In this document: piece by piece, positions 33,924-42,608 of the stretch
How the letters are laid out: each line of letters starts with the position of its first letter
Position numbering within the stretch: the stretch's first letter is position 1
Source of the DNA: JALYXS01 sp051003795
GTDB lineage: Bacteria > Acidobacteriota > Terriglobia > Bryobacterales > Bryobacteraceae
Direction of reading: 5' to 3'
DNA length: 64,000 nt
Assembly (NCBI GenBank): GCA_051003795.1
Contig: JBPCKZ010000191.1
Coordinates: forward strand, 1 to 64,000
Notes under the pieces: model-generated
What the model saw: the letters and a program-made list of their open reading frames with translations, nothing else
Told to the model about the DNA's origin: nothing
The model's database searches: none
Translations under genes and position numbers: made by a program

Positions 33924-35111
33924 GTGAAGCGTTGCGGATTTACGTTTTTCATCGCGACGGCGGCATATGGCGCGGCCTATACCGGATCGCCAGCCTGCAA
34001 GCCGTGCCATGGCGGCATCTACGCCCGCTGGAGCAAGACGCGGATGGCCAATGTCGTCGTCGATCCGAAGACCCATCCGGACGCGGTACTGGGCGATTTT
34101 TCCAAACCGAATCCACTGGTTACGTTCGGCCTGAAAGATGTCGCGTTTACCTATGGCAGTAAATGGAAGCAGCGCTATTTCAAAAGGGTTGGCGACGACT
34201 ATTTCGTATTTCCCGCGCAGTGGGACGTGCGCAACGCCGCGTGGCTTCCCTATAGCGCGAAGCCGGGCACGGACTGGTGGGTGGAGAAGTATCCCACCGA
34301 TCCGATGCAGCGCCCGACGGGGCCGTTATGCGACGGCTGCCATTCGGTGAACTTTAACGTCCGCACAAAGCAGGTAACCGAGTGGAACGTCGGATGCGAA
34401 AAGTGTCACGGCCCCGGCGAGGATCATGTAAGAAATCCCTCCCGCGCGAATGTCGTGAATCCCAGCCGCCTCGATTACGTACGGGCGAACGACGTTTGCA
34501 TTCAGTGCCATTCACAGGGACGGCCGAAGACGAATCCAATAGAGGGCCGGTATTACGATTGGGCCGTTGGTTTCGAACCGGGCCGGCGCTTGAGCGACGT
34601 GTGGGAACTGGAGGGGCACAAGCTCGGAGAAACGACGTTTACGCATTGGCCCGAAGACTCCGCGCACAAGAATCGCATGCAGGGTAACGACTTCGTTCAG
34701 AGCGTGATGTATGAGCGCGGAATCGCCTGCTTCAGTTGCCACGACGTGCATGGAACGGATTTTAGCGCCGACACAATCCGGCCCGGCAACGATCTCTGCT
34801 TGACGTGCCACGGGGCGCAATCTCCGGCCGGACCTCGGGGGGCCGGCTCGTCGATGGAACGCCACTCGCATCATGCCGTTACCGGCAGGGGAAGCGACTG
34901 CTTAGAATGCCACATGCCGAGGATCGCGCAAACCATCGCGGACGTGAACGTTCGCAGCCACACCTTCCGCTTCATCACGCCCGCGGCCACGGCCAAATAC
35001 AAGATTCCGAATGCCTGCGGGCTGTGTCATAAAGATAAAACGCCCGGATGGGCCCAGGCCGAACTCGCGAAATGGCCGGAGTTCTCGCCGTGGCGAGTCG
35101 CTAATCCGTAA
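33924..35111 (+). CDS. Octaheme c-type cytochrome
   Basis: About 395 residues from the GTG that gives a signal peptide (MKRCGFTFFIATAAYGAAY). Eight CxxCH heme-c sites: CKPCH, CDGCH, CEKCH, CIQCH, CFSCH, CLTCH, CLECH and CGLCH. This resembles periplasmic multiheme proteins of the NrfB/DmsE or octaheme type used in extracellular or periplasmic electron transfer (nitrite, tetrathionate, metals). No partner oxidoreductase or porin is adjacent, so direction and partner are unknown. It is divergent from the CxxCH/Reeler protein. Confidence 0.9.
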   Translation: MKRCGFTFFIATAAYGAAYTGSPACKPCHGGIYARWSKTRMANVVVDPKTHPDAVLGDFSKPNPLVTFGLKDVAFTYGSKWKQRYFKRVGDDYFVFPAQWDVRNAAWLPYSAKPGTDWWVEKYPTDPMQRPTGPLCDGCHSVNFNVRTKQVTEWNVGCEKCHGPGEDHVRNPSRANVVNPSRLDYVRANDVCIQCHSQGRPKTNPIEGRYYDWAVGFEPGRRLSDVWELEGHKLGETTFTHWPEDSAHKNRMQGNDFVQSVMYERGIACFSCHDVHGTDFSADTIRPGNDLCLTCHGAQSPAGPRGAGSSMERHSHHAVTGRGSDCLECHMPRIAQTIADVNVRSHTFRFITPAATAKYKIPNACGLCHKDKTPGWAQAELAKWPEFSPWRVANP

Positions 35112-35229
35112 GCCCGTTTCGCGATTCCGGCATAGGGATCATAAAAACTTTTGATTGGCGAAGCACCGGGAAACCATTGCCGAATATAATGGTCCATCGC
35201 GATAATCAAGTTTCAAGCCAAGGAGAGCA

Positions 35230-36660
35230 ATGCTGAACGGACTGCAAGACTTCTTAAGCCTTACCTACGGAGAACTCGAAGATCTCAATTTGAAGGCCAA
35301 GGAGCAACGGAATAATAGAATAGCCGTCGACAAGATTCAAGAAGAGCGCCTCAAGTACCTGACGGACGAGAAGCGGATCAAGGCCGTAAGCGTGTTGTTC
35401 AGCGACCTGGAAGGGCGGCTGCACATGCTCGATTACGATAAGAAGTTCCTGATTAAGAGCTGGGACAACTTGACGTTCGACGGCTCCTCGATCCGCGGAT
35501 TCACCGCCCAGCGCGAGAGCGATCTGCGCCTCGGAATGGATTGGAGCGCCTTCTACTGGGCTCCCGCCGACGTGTTCGGCCCCGGCAAGGTGCTGGTTTT
35601 CGGCGAAGTCATCGATAAGGACGGAACGCCCTACAGCGGCGATATTCGCGGGGTTCTGAAATCTTACGCGCAAAGCCTGCACAAAAAAGACGGCTATACC
35701 CTGAACGCGGCCAACGAAATCGAAGGCTTTCTGTTCAAGGGCGCGGATGCCGAGCGCCGTTACAACGAGACCGGCAAGTTCGAATACGTGAACACCGGGG
35801 GCTATTATCATTCGCTCCCCGGAGATCCGCTTCGGTTGTTCATCGACACCGCGGCCGAAGTGCAAAGGGCGATGGGATTCCAGAACGAGAAGGATCATCC
35901 CGAGGTGGCGCCCTCGCAATTCGAAATCAATTACGGCTATGCGGAAGTGGTCGCCGCCGCCGATCACATTCAGCTCTATAAGCTGATCTGCCGTCAGGTC
36001 GCCACCAAAATGGGCCTGACCGCGTGTTTTCTGCCGAAGCCCGTGGTGGGCGTCAACGGCAACGGCATGCACACCAACGTTTCGATTACCAAGGGCGGCA
36101 AGAATCTGTTCTGGGACCCGCGCGGCGAAGAGAAGATGACCAAATTCGCTTGGGATTTCGTCGACCGCATCCTGACGCATGGCAACGACCTTTGCTTGAT
36201 CATGAATGCGAGCGTGAACGCCTACCGGCGCCTGGACCCTCACTTCGAGGCTCCCAACCAACTCAAGGCGTCCGCGGTCGATCGGGGCTCGATGGTGCGC
36301 ATCCCGATCGGCAACGAGCGAAGCGCCCGCGTGGAAGTTCGCGCCGTCGCGCCCGATGCAAACCCTTACATGACCATGCTGTCGGTTTTCAAGACCGGTA
36401 TTGAAGGATCGATCGCCGATGTCGCAAACCTGCGGTCGGCGGACCGCTATTTGCCGGACAACATTTACGACGCCATGGAGAACTTCCGAAACGCGGAGTG
36501 GATTACGACGCTGCTGGGGGACGACGTAAAAAATCGTTATGCCGATCTGAAGCAGGCTTCGGCGGATCGCTGCGCCCGCCTGTTAGGCACGTTCGTCAAA
36601 GCGCCGGAAGTGCAGTATCACCACGAGGTTTACAACCAGTTCCTCTGGAACATGTTTTAG
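35230..36660 (+). CDS. glnA: Glutamine synthetase type I (alpha-like)
   Basis: 476 residues, the length of GSI. It makes glutamine from glutamate, ammonia and ATP as a dodecamer. Marks: VLFSDLEGRLHML and FDGSSIRGF near the N-terminus, the ATP segment VNGNGMHTNVSI and RIPIGNERSARVEVRA. Near the C-terminus, where GSI-beta enzymes carry the adenylylation tyrosine in NLYDLP, this one has LPDNIYDAM, so it looks like the GSI-alpha, feedback-regulated kind. The ATG at 35230 has AAGGAGAG 4 bases upstream, and a TATAAT -10 lies at 35185-35190. It is convergent on the dehydrogenase 20 bases away. Confidence 0.95.
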   Translation: MLNGLQDFLSLTYGELEDLNLKAKEQRNNRIAVDKIQEERLKYLTDEKRIKAVSVLFSDLEGRLHMLDYDKKFLIKSWDNLTFDGSSIRGFTAQRESDLRLGMDWSAFYWAPADVFGPGKVLVFGEVIDKDGTPYSGDIRGVLKSYAQSLHKKDGYTLNAANEIEGFLFKGADAERRYNETGKFEYVNTGGYYHSLPGDPLRLFIDTAAEVQRAMGFQNEKDHPEVAPSQFEINYGYAEVVAAADHIQLYKLICRQVATKMGLTACFLPKPVVGVNGNGMHTNVSITKGGKNLFWDPRGEEKMTKFAWDFVDRILTHGNDLCLIMNASVNAYRRLDPHFEAPNQLKASAVDRGSMVRIPIGNERSARVEVRAVAPDANPYMTMLSVFKTGIEGSIADVANLRSADRYLPDNIYDAMENFRNAEWITTLLGDDVKNRYADLKQASADRCARLLGTFVKAPEVQYHHEVYNQFLWNMF

Positions 36661-36680
36661 CCCGGTAGTAACTCAGTTTT

Positions 36681-37742
36681 TTAACTCCCAAGCTCGGCCG
36701 CGATGCGGTCCCCCATCGCGGCGGTCGAGGTCGATCCGCCCAGATCTTGCGTGCGGTACCGGCCGTCGAGGCAGACTTTCTCAACGGCTGCTCGAATCAG
36801 GGCGCCGCCGCGTTGCGCTTCCACATCGTCAAGCCAGTCGAGCATCATCGCTACGGACAGGATCGTGGCGATGGGGTTCGCGATACCCCGTCCCGCTATA
36901 TCGGGCGCGGACCCGTGGGATGGCTGGAAGACCGCATGGACATCGCCGATGTCGCCCGATGGAGCCATCCCCATGCCGCCCACCAGACCGGCCGCGAGAT
37001 CGGACAGAATATCGCCGAACATATTTTCCGTCACCAACACATCGAATGTTTGCGGCCTCCGCACCAGATAAAGGGCGGCCGCATCCACGTAAATTCTCTC
37101 GGTGCGCACGTTGGGAAATTCGGCGCTCACTTCGTCGAAGATGCGCCGGAAGAAAGCCATTGACGGCAGCACGTTGGCTTTGTCAACCAGCGTCAACAGC
37201 CCTCGACGCCGCGTGGCGTACTGAAAAGCCGAGCGGCAGACCCGCTCCGCGCCCGCGCGCGAAATCAGCATCGTATCCGTTACTTCATTTGCGTCAGGGG
37301 CGTGCTTTTTTAAGCGGGAATGGAACAGCCCCTCCGTGCTTTCGCGAATCAACAGAAAATCTATATCGCCAGCCCGGACGTTCTTCAGCGGGGAGTGGAT
37401 TTCGTTGTAGAGACGGATGGGCCTCGCGCCGCAATACAGGTCGAGCCGCTCACGCAGATCGAGTTGCGGAGCCATTTCGGTTCCCCCCGGCCACCGCACG
37501 CCGGGTAGTCCCATGGCGCCGAGCAGAATCGCGTCGGCGGCCTTGCACGCTTCGAAAGTCGCCGGCGGCAAAGGATCGCCCGAACGCAAGTACTCTCCCG
37601 CGCCGGCCGGGAATTCATCCAACTCAAAGCTTACGCCGGCGAGGCGGCGCTCCACGGCCCGCAAAGCTTTGATTCCTTCGGCGATCGCCTCCGGGCCGAT
37701 TCCATCGCCGGGTAAAACCGCGATCCGGAAAGTCCTACGCAC
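36681..37742 (-). CDS. Isopropylmalate/isocitrate/tartrate dehydrogenase family
   Basis: 353 residues. Marks of the decarboxylating beta-hydroxyacid dehydrogenases: VLPGDGIGPE at the N-terminus, RESTEGLFHS, the tyrosine/lysine region TLVDKANVLPS, and VTENMFGDILSDLAAGLVGG with the metal-binding aspartates. It may act on 3-isopropylmalate, tartrate or D-malate; no leucine genes lie nearby, so a D-malate/tartrate role is as likely as LeuB. Its start overlaps the end of the hybrid kinase gene by 8 bases (same strand), so translation is probably coupled to the kinase. Confidence 0.87.
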   Translation of the reverse strand: MRRTFRIAVLPGDGIGPEAIAEGIKALRAVERRLAGVSFELDEFPAGAGEYLRSGDPLPPATFEACKAADAILLGAMGLPGVRWPGGTEMAPQLDLRERLDLYCGARPIRLYNEIHSPLKNVRAGDIDFLLIRESTEGLFHSRLKKHAPDANEVTDTMLISRAGAERVCRSAFQYATRRRGLLTLVDKANVLPSMAFFRRIFDEVSAEFPNVRTERIYVDAAALYLVRRPQTFDVLVTENMFGDILSDLAAGLVGGMGMAPSGDIGDVHAVFQPSHGSAPDIAGRGIANPIATILSVAMMLDWLDDVEAQRGGALIRAAVEKVCLDGRYRTQDLGGSTSTAAMGDRIAAELGS

Positions 37743-39942
37743 CGGTTGCGGCAGATTTGACCTTTTCCGCCAGTTTTGCGGATGTGAACGGCTTTTGAAT
37801 GAACCCCGCCAAGCCCTTGCCGGCGAATCGCCGGATGGCTTCCGCTTCGTTAAATCCGCTCGTCAAAATAACCGGAACCTCCGGCCGGATTTTCCGGATT
37901 TGCCGCAGCGTCTCTTCCCCGCTCATCACCGGCATGGTCATATCCAACAGGATCAGCGAGATCCTGTCCGGTGACTTATGGAAAATGTCGATCGCCTCCA
38001 TTCCGTTTTCCGCCAGTACGACTTCGTAGCCGAAGTGCCGCAGTGTGTTTTGCGTCGTTCGACGAACCACATCCTCGTCGTCGACGATCAATATCATGCC
38101 CGAGCCGGTTAAATCTCGATCGGGCGCCCCCGGTTGCGCCGGAGCCCGTTCTCCTTCCCAAACAGGTAGATAAACCTTGAACGTACTGCCTCTCCCGACA
38201 TCGCTGTACACCTTGATTGCACCCTTGTGACCGCGCACGATACCGAGAGCGGCCGCCAATCCCAAACCGCGTCCCGTGAACTTTGTCGTGAAGAACGGAT
38301 CGAAGATCTGGGCGCGAGTCGCTTCGTCCATGCCGCACCCCGTATCCTGCACTTCGAAGAAGACGAACTTGCCGGCCGTAATGCCGTCGGCGGAAAAGGC
38401 GCCTTTGATATCCGCCTCTTCCAATTGCAGCACGCCCGTACTTACGTGCACTTCGCCCGGTAGCTCGCCAATCGCCTCGGCGCCATTGATCGCGAGATTC
38501 ATGACGATCTGCTGTAACTGGCCCGCGTCGCCCTCCACAAACGGCAAGTCCGACGCCGCATTAACCGTCAAGCGAACGGTTTTCGGCATGGACATCCGGA
38601 CCAGCTTGCTGATTTCGACCGTGAGTCCGGAAACATCGATCGGCTCGACCACGAACCGGCCCTTTCCCGAGTAGGCCAGAAGCTGGCGGGTCAAATCCGC
38701 GGCTCGCTCGCTAGCCGACACGACGTCCCGCAGATTCGACCTCAGAGGACTATCCGCGGGCAGAACGTCGTAAGCCAAACTCGCGTTTCCAAGTATTCCC
38801 GTCAGCAGATTATTGAAATCGTGCGCCACTCCCCCGGCCAAAACGCCCAAGCTCTCGAGCTTTTGCGTGTGCAGAAGCTTTTGCTGAATCCGCTGCCCTT
38901 GTTCTTCGCGGCGCTTCTGCTCCGTAACATCCATTTGGAGCATCGAGAGCATTCGCTCGTCGTCCTCCACGTGCAGGTTTACGCGGACTTGGCTAATGAA
39001 CGCGCTCCCGTCTTTTCTGGCGCCAAGCGCTTCCCCTTCCCAAAATCCGTCCCGCTCCGCCGCTTCGCTAATCGCGGCCGCAGTCGCGTCCCGCTCTTCC
39101 GGTTCTCCTGCGTAGAGGGATGCCATCGGCGCGCCATCCAACTCGCCGCGCGCATAACCGTGCATCTCATCGAAAGATTGATTCGTGGCCAGCACCTTCT
39201 CTTCATCCATTGACCTGTCCAACGACGCGTCCATCGAGACAATGGCGAACCCTTGCTTCATCGTGGCGACTATCTTTTCGAGCCGACGGCGCTGCGCTTC
39301 GCTTTTGCGTTGTTCCGTAACGTCTCGCAGCACATATAGCTGGCCGAATCCGACTACACTGGTTGTAAACCGTTCGACGACACGCCCATCCGGCAGCTTG
39401 AGCACGTCCCGATCCGTGGATGCGTGATTCGGCCAATCCGCGGCGATGGTGCCGGCCGCTGCGTTGGAGACCAATATGTCCCCCTTTGGGCCGACTAGCA
39501 GGATCCCTTCGCAGACCCCATCGAGCACGGCTCGCAGGATTCCGTGCTTCTCCTGCAGAACCGTCGCTTCGCGTTGCAAGCGTTCCGCCGTTTCCGGCAT
39601 GCGGATAAATTCGGCGACCTTCGGAATCAATACGATCGCCGTGATTACCGATGTGGCCGCCGTTCCGAGATTCCACCAGCCCTTGAACCAGTAAATCGGC
39701 TTCCAGATGGAAATGATATCGATCGCGTGCCCGCCGCCGCACAGCAAAATAAACAGGCCGAATAGAAGCAAAAGTGGGCGAACCGGGATCTGCGCTTTTT
39801 TGTACCGCGCGAACACGAACAGCGCCGCGGGGATCGAGTAGTACGACAACGCCACCATCGCGTCGCTCGCGACATGCAGCCCGATCAACCTCGGGTTCCA
39901 AGTCATGCACCACCCGTGCGGCATTAAGAAACTATGATTCAT
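37735..39942 (-). CDS. Ethylene-receptor-like hybrid histidine kinase
   Basis: 735 residues from the ATG (GGAAGAG upstream). Residues about 19-108 form three membrane helices like plant ETR1: SDAMVALSYYSIP with D27, then LLCGGGHAIDIISIW with C68 and H72. In ETR1 the copper-binding residues that hold ethylene are C65 and H69, with an essential D25; here the spacing is almost the same (D+41=C, C+4=H). A linker helix follows, PAS domains at about 130-215 and 225-345, the HisKA phospho-acceptor H374 (GVAHDFNNLL), an HATPase domain at about 480-600 and a C-terminal receiver (about 615-735, LILLDMTMPVMSGEE). It overlaps the dehydrogenase by 8 bases. Ethylene sensing is inferred from the residues. 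Confidence 0.88.
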   Translation of the reverse strand: MNHSFLMPHGWCMTWNPRLIGLHVASDAMVALSYYSIPAALFVFARYKKAQIPVRPLLLLFGLFILLCGGGHAIDIISIWKPIYWFKGWWNLGTAATSVITAIVLIPKVAEFIRMPETAERLQREATVLQEKHGILRAVLDGVCEGILLVGPKGDILVSNAAAGTIAADWPNHASTDRDVLKLPDGRVVERFTTSVVGFGQLYVLRDVTEQRKSEAQRRRLEKIVATMKQGFAIVSMDASLDRSMDEEKVLATNQSFDEMHGYARGELDGAPMASLYAGEPEERDATAAAISEAAERDGFWEGEALGARKDGSAFISQVRVNLHVEDDERMLSMLQMDVTEQKRREEQGQRIQQKLLHTQKLESLGVLAGGVAHDFNNLLTGILGNASLAYDVLPADSPLRSNLRDVVSASERAADLTRQLLAYSGKGRFVVEPIDVSGLTVEISKLVRMSMPKTVRLTVNAASDLPFVEGDAGQLQQIVMNLAINGAEAIGELPGEVHVSTGVLQLEEADIKGAFSADGITAGKFVFFEVQDTGCGMDEATRAQIFDPFFTTKFTGRGLGLAAALGIVRGHKGAIKVYSDVGRGSTFKVYLPVWEGERAPAQPGAPDRDLTGSGMILIVDDEDVVRRTTQNTLRHFGYEVVLAENGMEAIDIFHKSPDRISLILLDMTMPVMSGEETLRQIRKIRPEVPVILTSGFNEAEAIRRFAGKGLAGFIQKPFTSAKLAEKVKSAATGA

Positions 39943-40053
39943 AAGCGCTCTTCCAAATATTGTGTCACGCGCGACCACAACATCTCTCTGGAAACGCTTG
40001 AAAATACGGGTCTTTGCTAACGTTACCGGTATCCGGACACCAGCTGCGTGGTC

Positions 40054-40287
40054 TCAGCCCAACAGGTTGATCGCGCTCTTCTGCAATTGATCGACAGCCT
40101 TGATCGCGTTCAGGTTCGCGCTAAAATCGTTCCGCGCCTGCAGCAAGGCCACGGCTTCCGCGCTCAGGTCGACATTGTCCGTATTACTCCCGCCCGCTAC
40201 CGGAGCGCGCGCAACCCGGTTCGCCACCCCGTTGATGCTCGATTGAGCTTGATTCAGCCCGCCTAAAGAAACCGCGAAATCGCTCAT
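40054..40287 (-). CDS. Small protein similar to flagellar rod C-terminal domain
   Basis: 77 residues (MSDFAVSLGGLNQAQSSING at the start). The C-terminal half, VDLSAEAVALLQARNDFSAN and AIKAVDQLQKSAINLLG, matches the pattern of the flagellar basal-body rod/hook C-terminal domain (VDLxxEmv...aqrayxAN...). Standalone short proteins of this kind exist in many genomes. No flagellar gene is nearby, so it may be a remnant or a stand-alone secreted subunit. It is 111 bases downstream of the kinase start and 48 bases upstream of the repeat protein, in between genes that do not look related. Confidence 0.6.
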   Translation of the reverse strand: MSDFAVSLGGLNQAQSSINGVANRVARAPVAGGSNTDNVDLSAEAVALLQARNDFSANLNAIKAVDQLQKSAINLLG

Positions 40288-40335
40288 GGACGCCTCAAAG
40301 GTCTTATCGGCGACGATGGAATTAATTTGAGCCGG

Positions 40336-42501
40336 CTAATTGGCTGTCGAGACAGGATTAACGGACAAGGCAATGCTGTAATCCCCGGAAGCAGCCGGAT
40401 CGTCCGACGGTTTGACCACGACGAAATACGTCCCAGGGTCTAGATTCTGCTGCAAGCGGGCGTTGGTTCCTCCGCCGCTATCGTCATCGCTCGCAATCGG
40501 ATTACCCTTTGCGTCCAGCAGAATCAAGTAGGTATTGAAACTCCGCGAAGCGGCGTCGATCTGAACCGCCTTCGTTGCGTCCGTGATGCTGAATTGATAG
40601 AAATCGGCGAAGGTATGGTCCAAATACTGGCACGACGTGAAGTTCAGGTTGGCGTTGACCGAAGCGCCATTCGCGAGCGTGCGAGCGTCACAGAAACCAG
40701 GTCGCGCGCCCGAATTGAAGAGAAGATCCAGGCGGTAGCTGCCGCTCGTGCGCGCGCCCGCCGGCCGCGCCTCCAGGCGATAAGTCCCGGCTGGCAGAAA
40801 CTCGACAAGCAGCGCGTTGTCGTCGGCATAGCTATGGTCGTCGGATCGCAGTACCGTGCCCGTGGAATCGGTCAGCGTCAATAAACTGTCCACTACCTTG
40901 GACGTCATCACCGCCGCCACCGTGCCGTCGGAAGTGGTTGTGAACTGATACCGATCGAACGGCCGCCCATCGGAACCCGTGCAGCTCGAAGTGCCTGTTG
41001 CACCGGTTCCGAGCACGCCAAGGTAACCCGAGTTCACCGGCAACGGCTGCCCGCCCTGGCACGACGCGAGATCCTTCGGGGTGAATTGATATCCCAGGTT
41101 GTAACCGCCGCTGTTATCGAGACTCGCCGCCACTACGGTGTAGACGCCCGCGGGAAGGTCGGCCAACACGCGGGAGCTGGCGCCGTCCGAAGTTTGCTCG
41201 CCATCCGTGAGCCGGTTATCTTTCGAATCGCGCAGTTCGAGGGATGTCGTGAAATCGCCCGACGAAAAATTCAGATCGAGCGTTCCCGATGACGGCAACG
41301 TGATGCGGTAAACGTCGGCGACCAGCCCTCCGGCCCGGCAGCTTGCCGTTCCGTCCAGCGTTCCGGCGACGGTTTGCGTGCCGTCGAGCGCGAGCACCGG
41401 GCAGATCTCCGGCAATCCCGGATGGAACGTGTATAGCAGAGTGTAGTCGCCACCGAAAGAATCCTCGTCGAACACCGCCAGCCGGTAATTGCCCGGCGCC
41501 AACTGCTGCCTCACGATGGGATCGTTCGCGCCGCCGCTCTGCGAATCCTCGGCCACCGGGTTTCCGTCGGCATCGAGCAGCAGCAGCAGCGGACCGAACG
41601 CCGCATTCTTTATCTCGATATCCGCGAAGCCGTCCGATGGAACGCGAATATCGTAAAAATTAAAGAGCGCGGAGTCCTGCCGTTGCGGCAAATTAAAGGC
41701 GCAACTTGCCGCCGCGATGCTCCCCGGAACGCGATCGCTGTCGGTCAGCACTTTGGCGGCAACGCACGTCTCGCCATCCGCCGGAGTAAACGCCGTGGCA
41801 AGCCGATAACTCCCGGGCTTTTGGCCGGCATCCGCCGCCGCGGCGATTATGGTGTAGGTCTCGTTCCCGCTCACCGGCACGGAAATGTGGGCAGTCCTGC
41901 CGGTTCCCCCGTTGTCCGCGCTCGCAAGCTGCGCCCCGCTCTCGCCGCGCAATATCGCGTACGGGCTGAAATCGGGCGAATCCATGGAAATATCGAGCGT
42001 TCCCGAGCCATAAATGGTAATCGCGTAGCCGTCGTAAGCCGATCCGTCCGGCAGGGTGCAGCTCGATGCGTTCAACTGGCCGGCAACGCTACGACCGGTA
42101 CCGATGCGAGGGAACGATTGGCACAGGATATCCGGCTCGCGCTGAAACGTCGTCCGCAACGTGAAACCGCCCGATTGCCCCGAAGCCGCCGCGTTGACCA
42201 GCAGACGATAATCGCCCGGCTCGATCGCCCGTTGGAAGGTCTTGCCGGAAGCAAGCGCCCGGCCCGCCGCGTCGCGCAGGATCGCCGACGCCGCAAACGA
42301 AGTCGAATCCGCCTGCACAGTCAGAGTGCCGTGCGAAGGAATCGTGAGGAGGAAATCCCCGTAAGGCGTTCCGTCGGAAAGGAGGCAATTCGCCTGATTC
42401 AGCGTGCCGGTCACGAGTCCGGTCGGCTGCGCCGCGCCCGGCGGCAAGCACGTTTGGGTCCACGCCGATGTCACGAAAAATATGAAAACGGAGAATTTCA
42501 C
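40336..42501 (-). CDS. Secreted repeat protein with six pre-peptidase-C-like domains
   Basis: 721 residues. Signal peptide (MKFSVFIFFVTSAWT) then six repeats of about 110-120 residues, each opening with a cysteine (CLPPGAA, CQSFPRI, CVAAKVL, CPVLALD, CQGGQPL, CDARTLA) and holding a second cysteine 18-30 residues on, likely a disulfide. Each repeat has YRLLVxA, GxYTVVAAS or YFVVVKP-type strands like the bacterial pre-peptidase C-terminal (PPC) domain. Such domains bind surfaces or ligands outside the cell. No enzyme domain is present, so this is most likely an adhesin or binding protein. Confidence 0.75.
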   Translation of the reverse strand: MKFSVFIFFVTSAWTQTCLPPGAAQPTGLVTGTLNQANCLLSDGTPYGDFLLTIPSHGTLTVQADSTSFAASAILRDAAGRALASGKTFQRAIEPGDYRLLVNAAASGQSGGFTLRTTFQREPDILCQSFPRIGTGRSVAGQLNASSCTLPDGSAYDGYAITIYGSGTLDISMDSPDFSPYAILRGESGAQLASADNGGTGRTAHISVPVSGNETYTIIAAAADAGQKPGSYRLATAFTPADGETCVAAKVLTDSDRVPGSIAAASCAFNLPQRQDSALFNFYDIRVPSDGFADIEIKNAAFGPLLLLLDADGNPVAEDSQSGGANDPIVRQQLAPGNYRLAVFDEDSFGGDYTLLYTFHPGLPEICPVLALDGTQTVAGTLDGTASCRAGGLVADVYRITLPSSGTLDLNFSSGDFTTSLELRDSKDNRLTDGEQTSDGASSRVLADLPAGVYTVVAASLDNSGGYNLGYQFTPKDLASCQGGQPLPVNSGYLGVLGTGATGTSSCTGSDGRPFDRYQFTTTSDGTVAAVMTSKVVDSLLTLTDSTGTVLRSDDHSYADDNALLVEFLPAGTYRLEARPAGARTSGSYRLDLLFNSGARPGFCDARTLANGASVNANLNFTSCQYLDHTFADFYQFSITDATKAVQIDAASRSFNTYLILLDAKGNPIASDDDSGGGTNARLQQNLDPGTYFVVVKPSDDPAASGDYSIALSVNPVSTAN

Positions 42502-42608
42502 TAACGTTGATGATAACCGCGCCCGCCCGGAAAGTTGCGTTCAGCGTTGACGTTGCGGGTCGAACAAGCGATGACATGAACGCGTACGCCCTGGAGTCCT
42601 GCCGCCCT

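Noticed and set aside
35112..35229. Possible sigma-54 promoter before glnA
   Set aside because: GG and GC are not spaced by 10 bases; only a TATAAT box is evident.
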